DNA from: Crocinitomicaceae bacterium
GTDB taxonomy: Bacteria > Bacteroidota > Bacteroidia > Flavobacteriales_D > Crocinitomicaceae
Assembly: GCA_002696025.1 (NCBI GenBank)
Contig: NZQU01000072.1
Location: 1-6,950 of the forward strand
Reading direction: 5' to 3'
Length of the DNA: 6,950 nucleotides
Of the stretch, positions 6,950 through 6,950 are shown one piece after another. Each line of letters opens with the position of its first letter. Positions within the stretch are counted from its first letter, which is position 1. A program made the position numbers and the translations under genes. The notes beneath the pieces are model-generated. The model was given only the letters and a program-made list of their open reading frames with translations. It was not told the origin of the DNA and ran no database searches.

Positions 6950-6950
6950 T

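Overview
The window looks like a chromosomal stretch from an AT-rich member of the Bacteroidota, probably a Flavobacteriia-like lineage. Four things point there: a secreted protein with a C-terminal type IX secretion (T9SS) sorting domain, a large TonB-dependent receptor with an N-terminal carboxypeptidase-regulatory-like domain, starts without Shine-Dalgarno sequences, and one possible TAnnTTTG promoter element. The taxonomy is inferred from these traits only. I see no RNA genes, insertion sequences, CRISPR arrays or phage genes.

Left part, + strand (1-2009): the C-terminal part of a peptidase M19 (renal/membrane dipeptidase)-like protein enters from the left edge. Its stop codon overlaps the start of the next gene (TAATG). 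That next gene encodes a complete, soluble PLP enzyme that closely resembles sphingosine-1-phosphate lyase. The two are very probably co-transcribed and translationally coupled. A lyase of this type would split phosphorylated sphingoid bases into a long-chain aldehyde and phosphoethanolamine. This fits a phylum many of whose members make sphingolipids, but no other sphingolipid gene lies in the window.

Middle (2010-2058): a GC-rich hairpin with a TTCG loop sits between two convergent genes and can end transcription in both directions.

Right part, - strand (2059-6949): reading leftward, first comes the tail of an unrecognised Lys/Ser/Asn-rich protein that runs off the right edge. Next is a complete 937-residue TonB-dependent outer-membrane receptor. 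After an 80-bp gap with no clear terminator comes a 525-residue secreted alpha/beta-hydrolase-fold protein with a T9SS sorting domain. The receptor and the hydrolase-like protein may form an uptake/surface-processing pair, but the substrate cannot be read from the sequence.

The points most worth a second look are: the hydrolase-like protein appears to have Gly where the nucleophilic Ser should be; the M19-like protein lacks the usual Arg-Asn segment and has an insertion there; and the S1P-lyase-like protein carries an extra basic segment of about 40 residues near its C-terminus. I found no convincing evidence for a wholly new multi-gene system.
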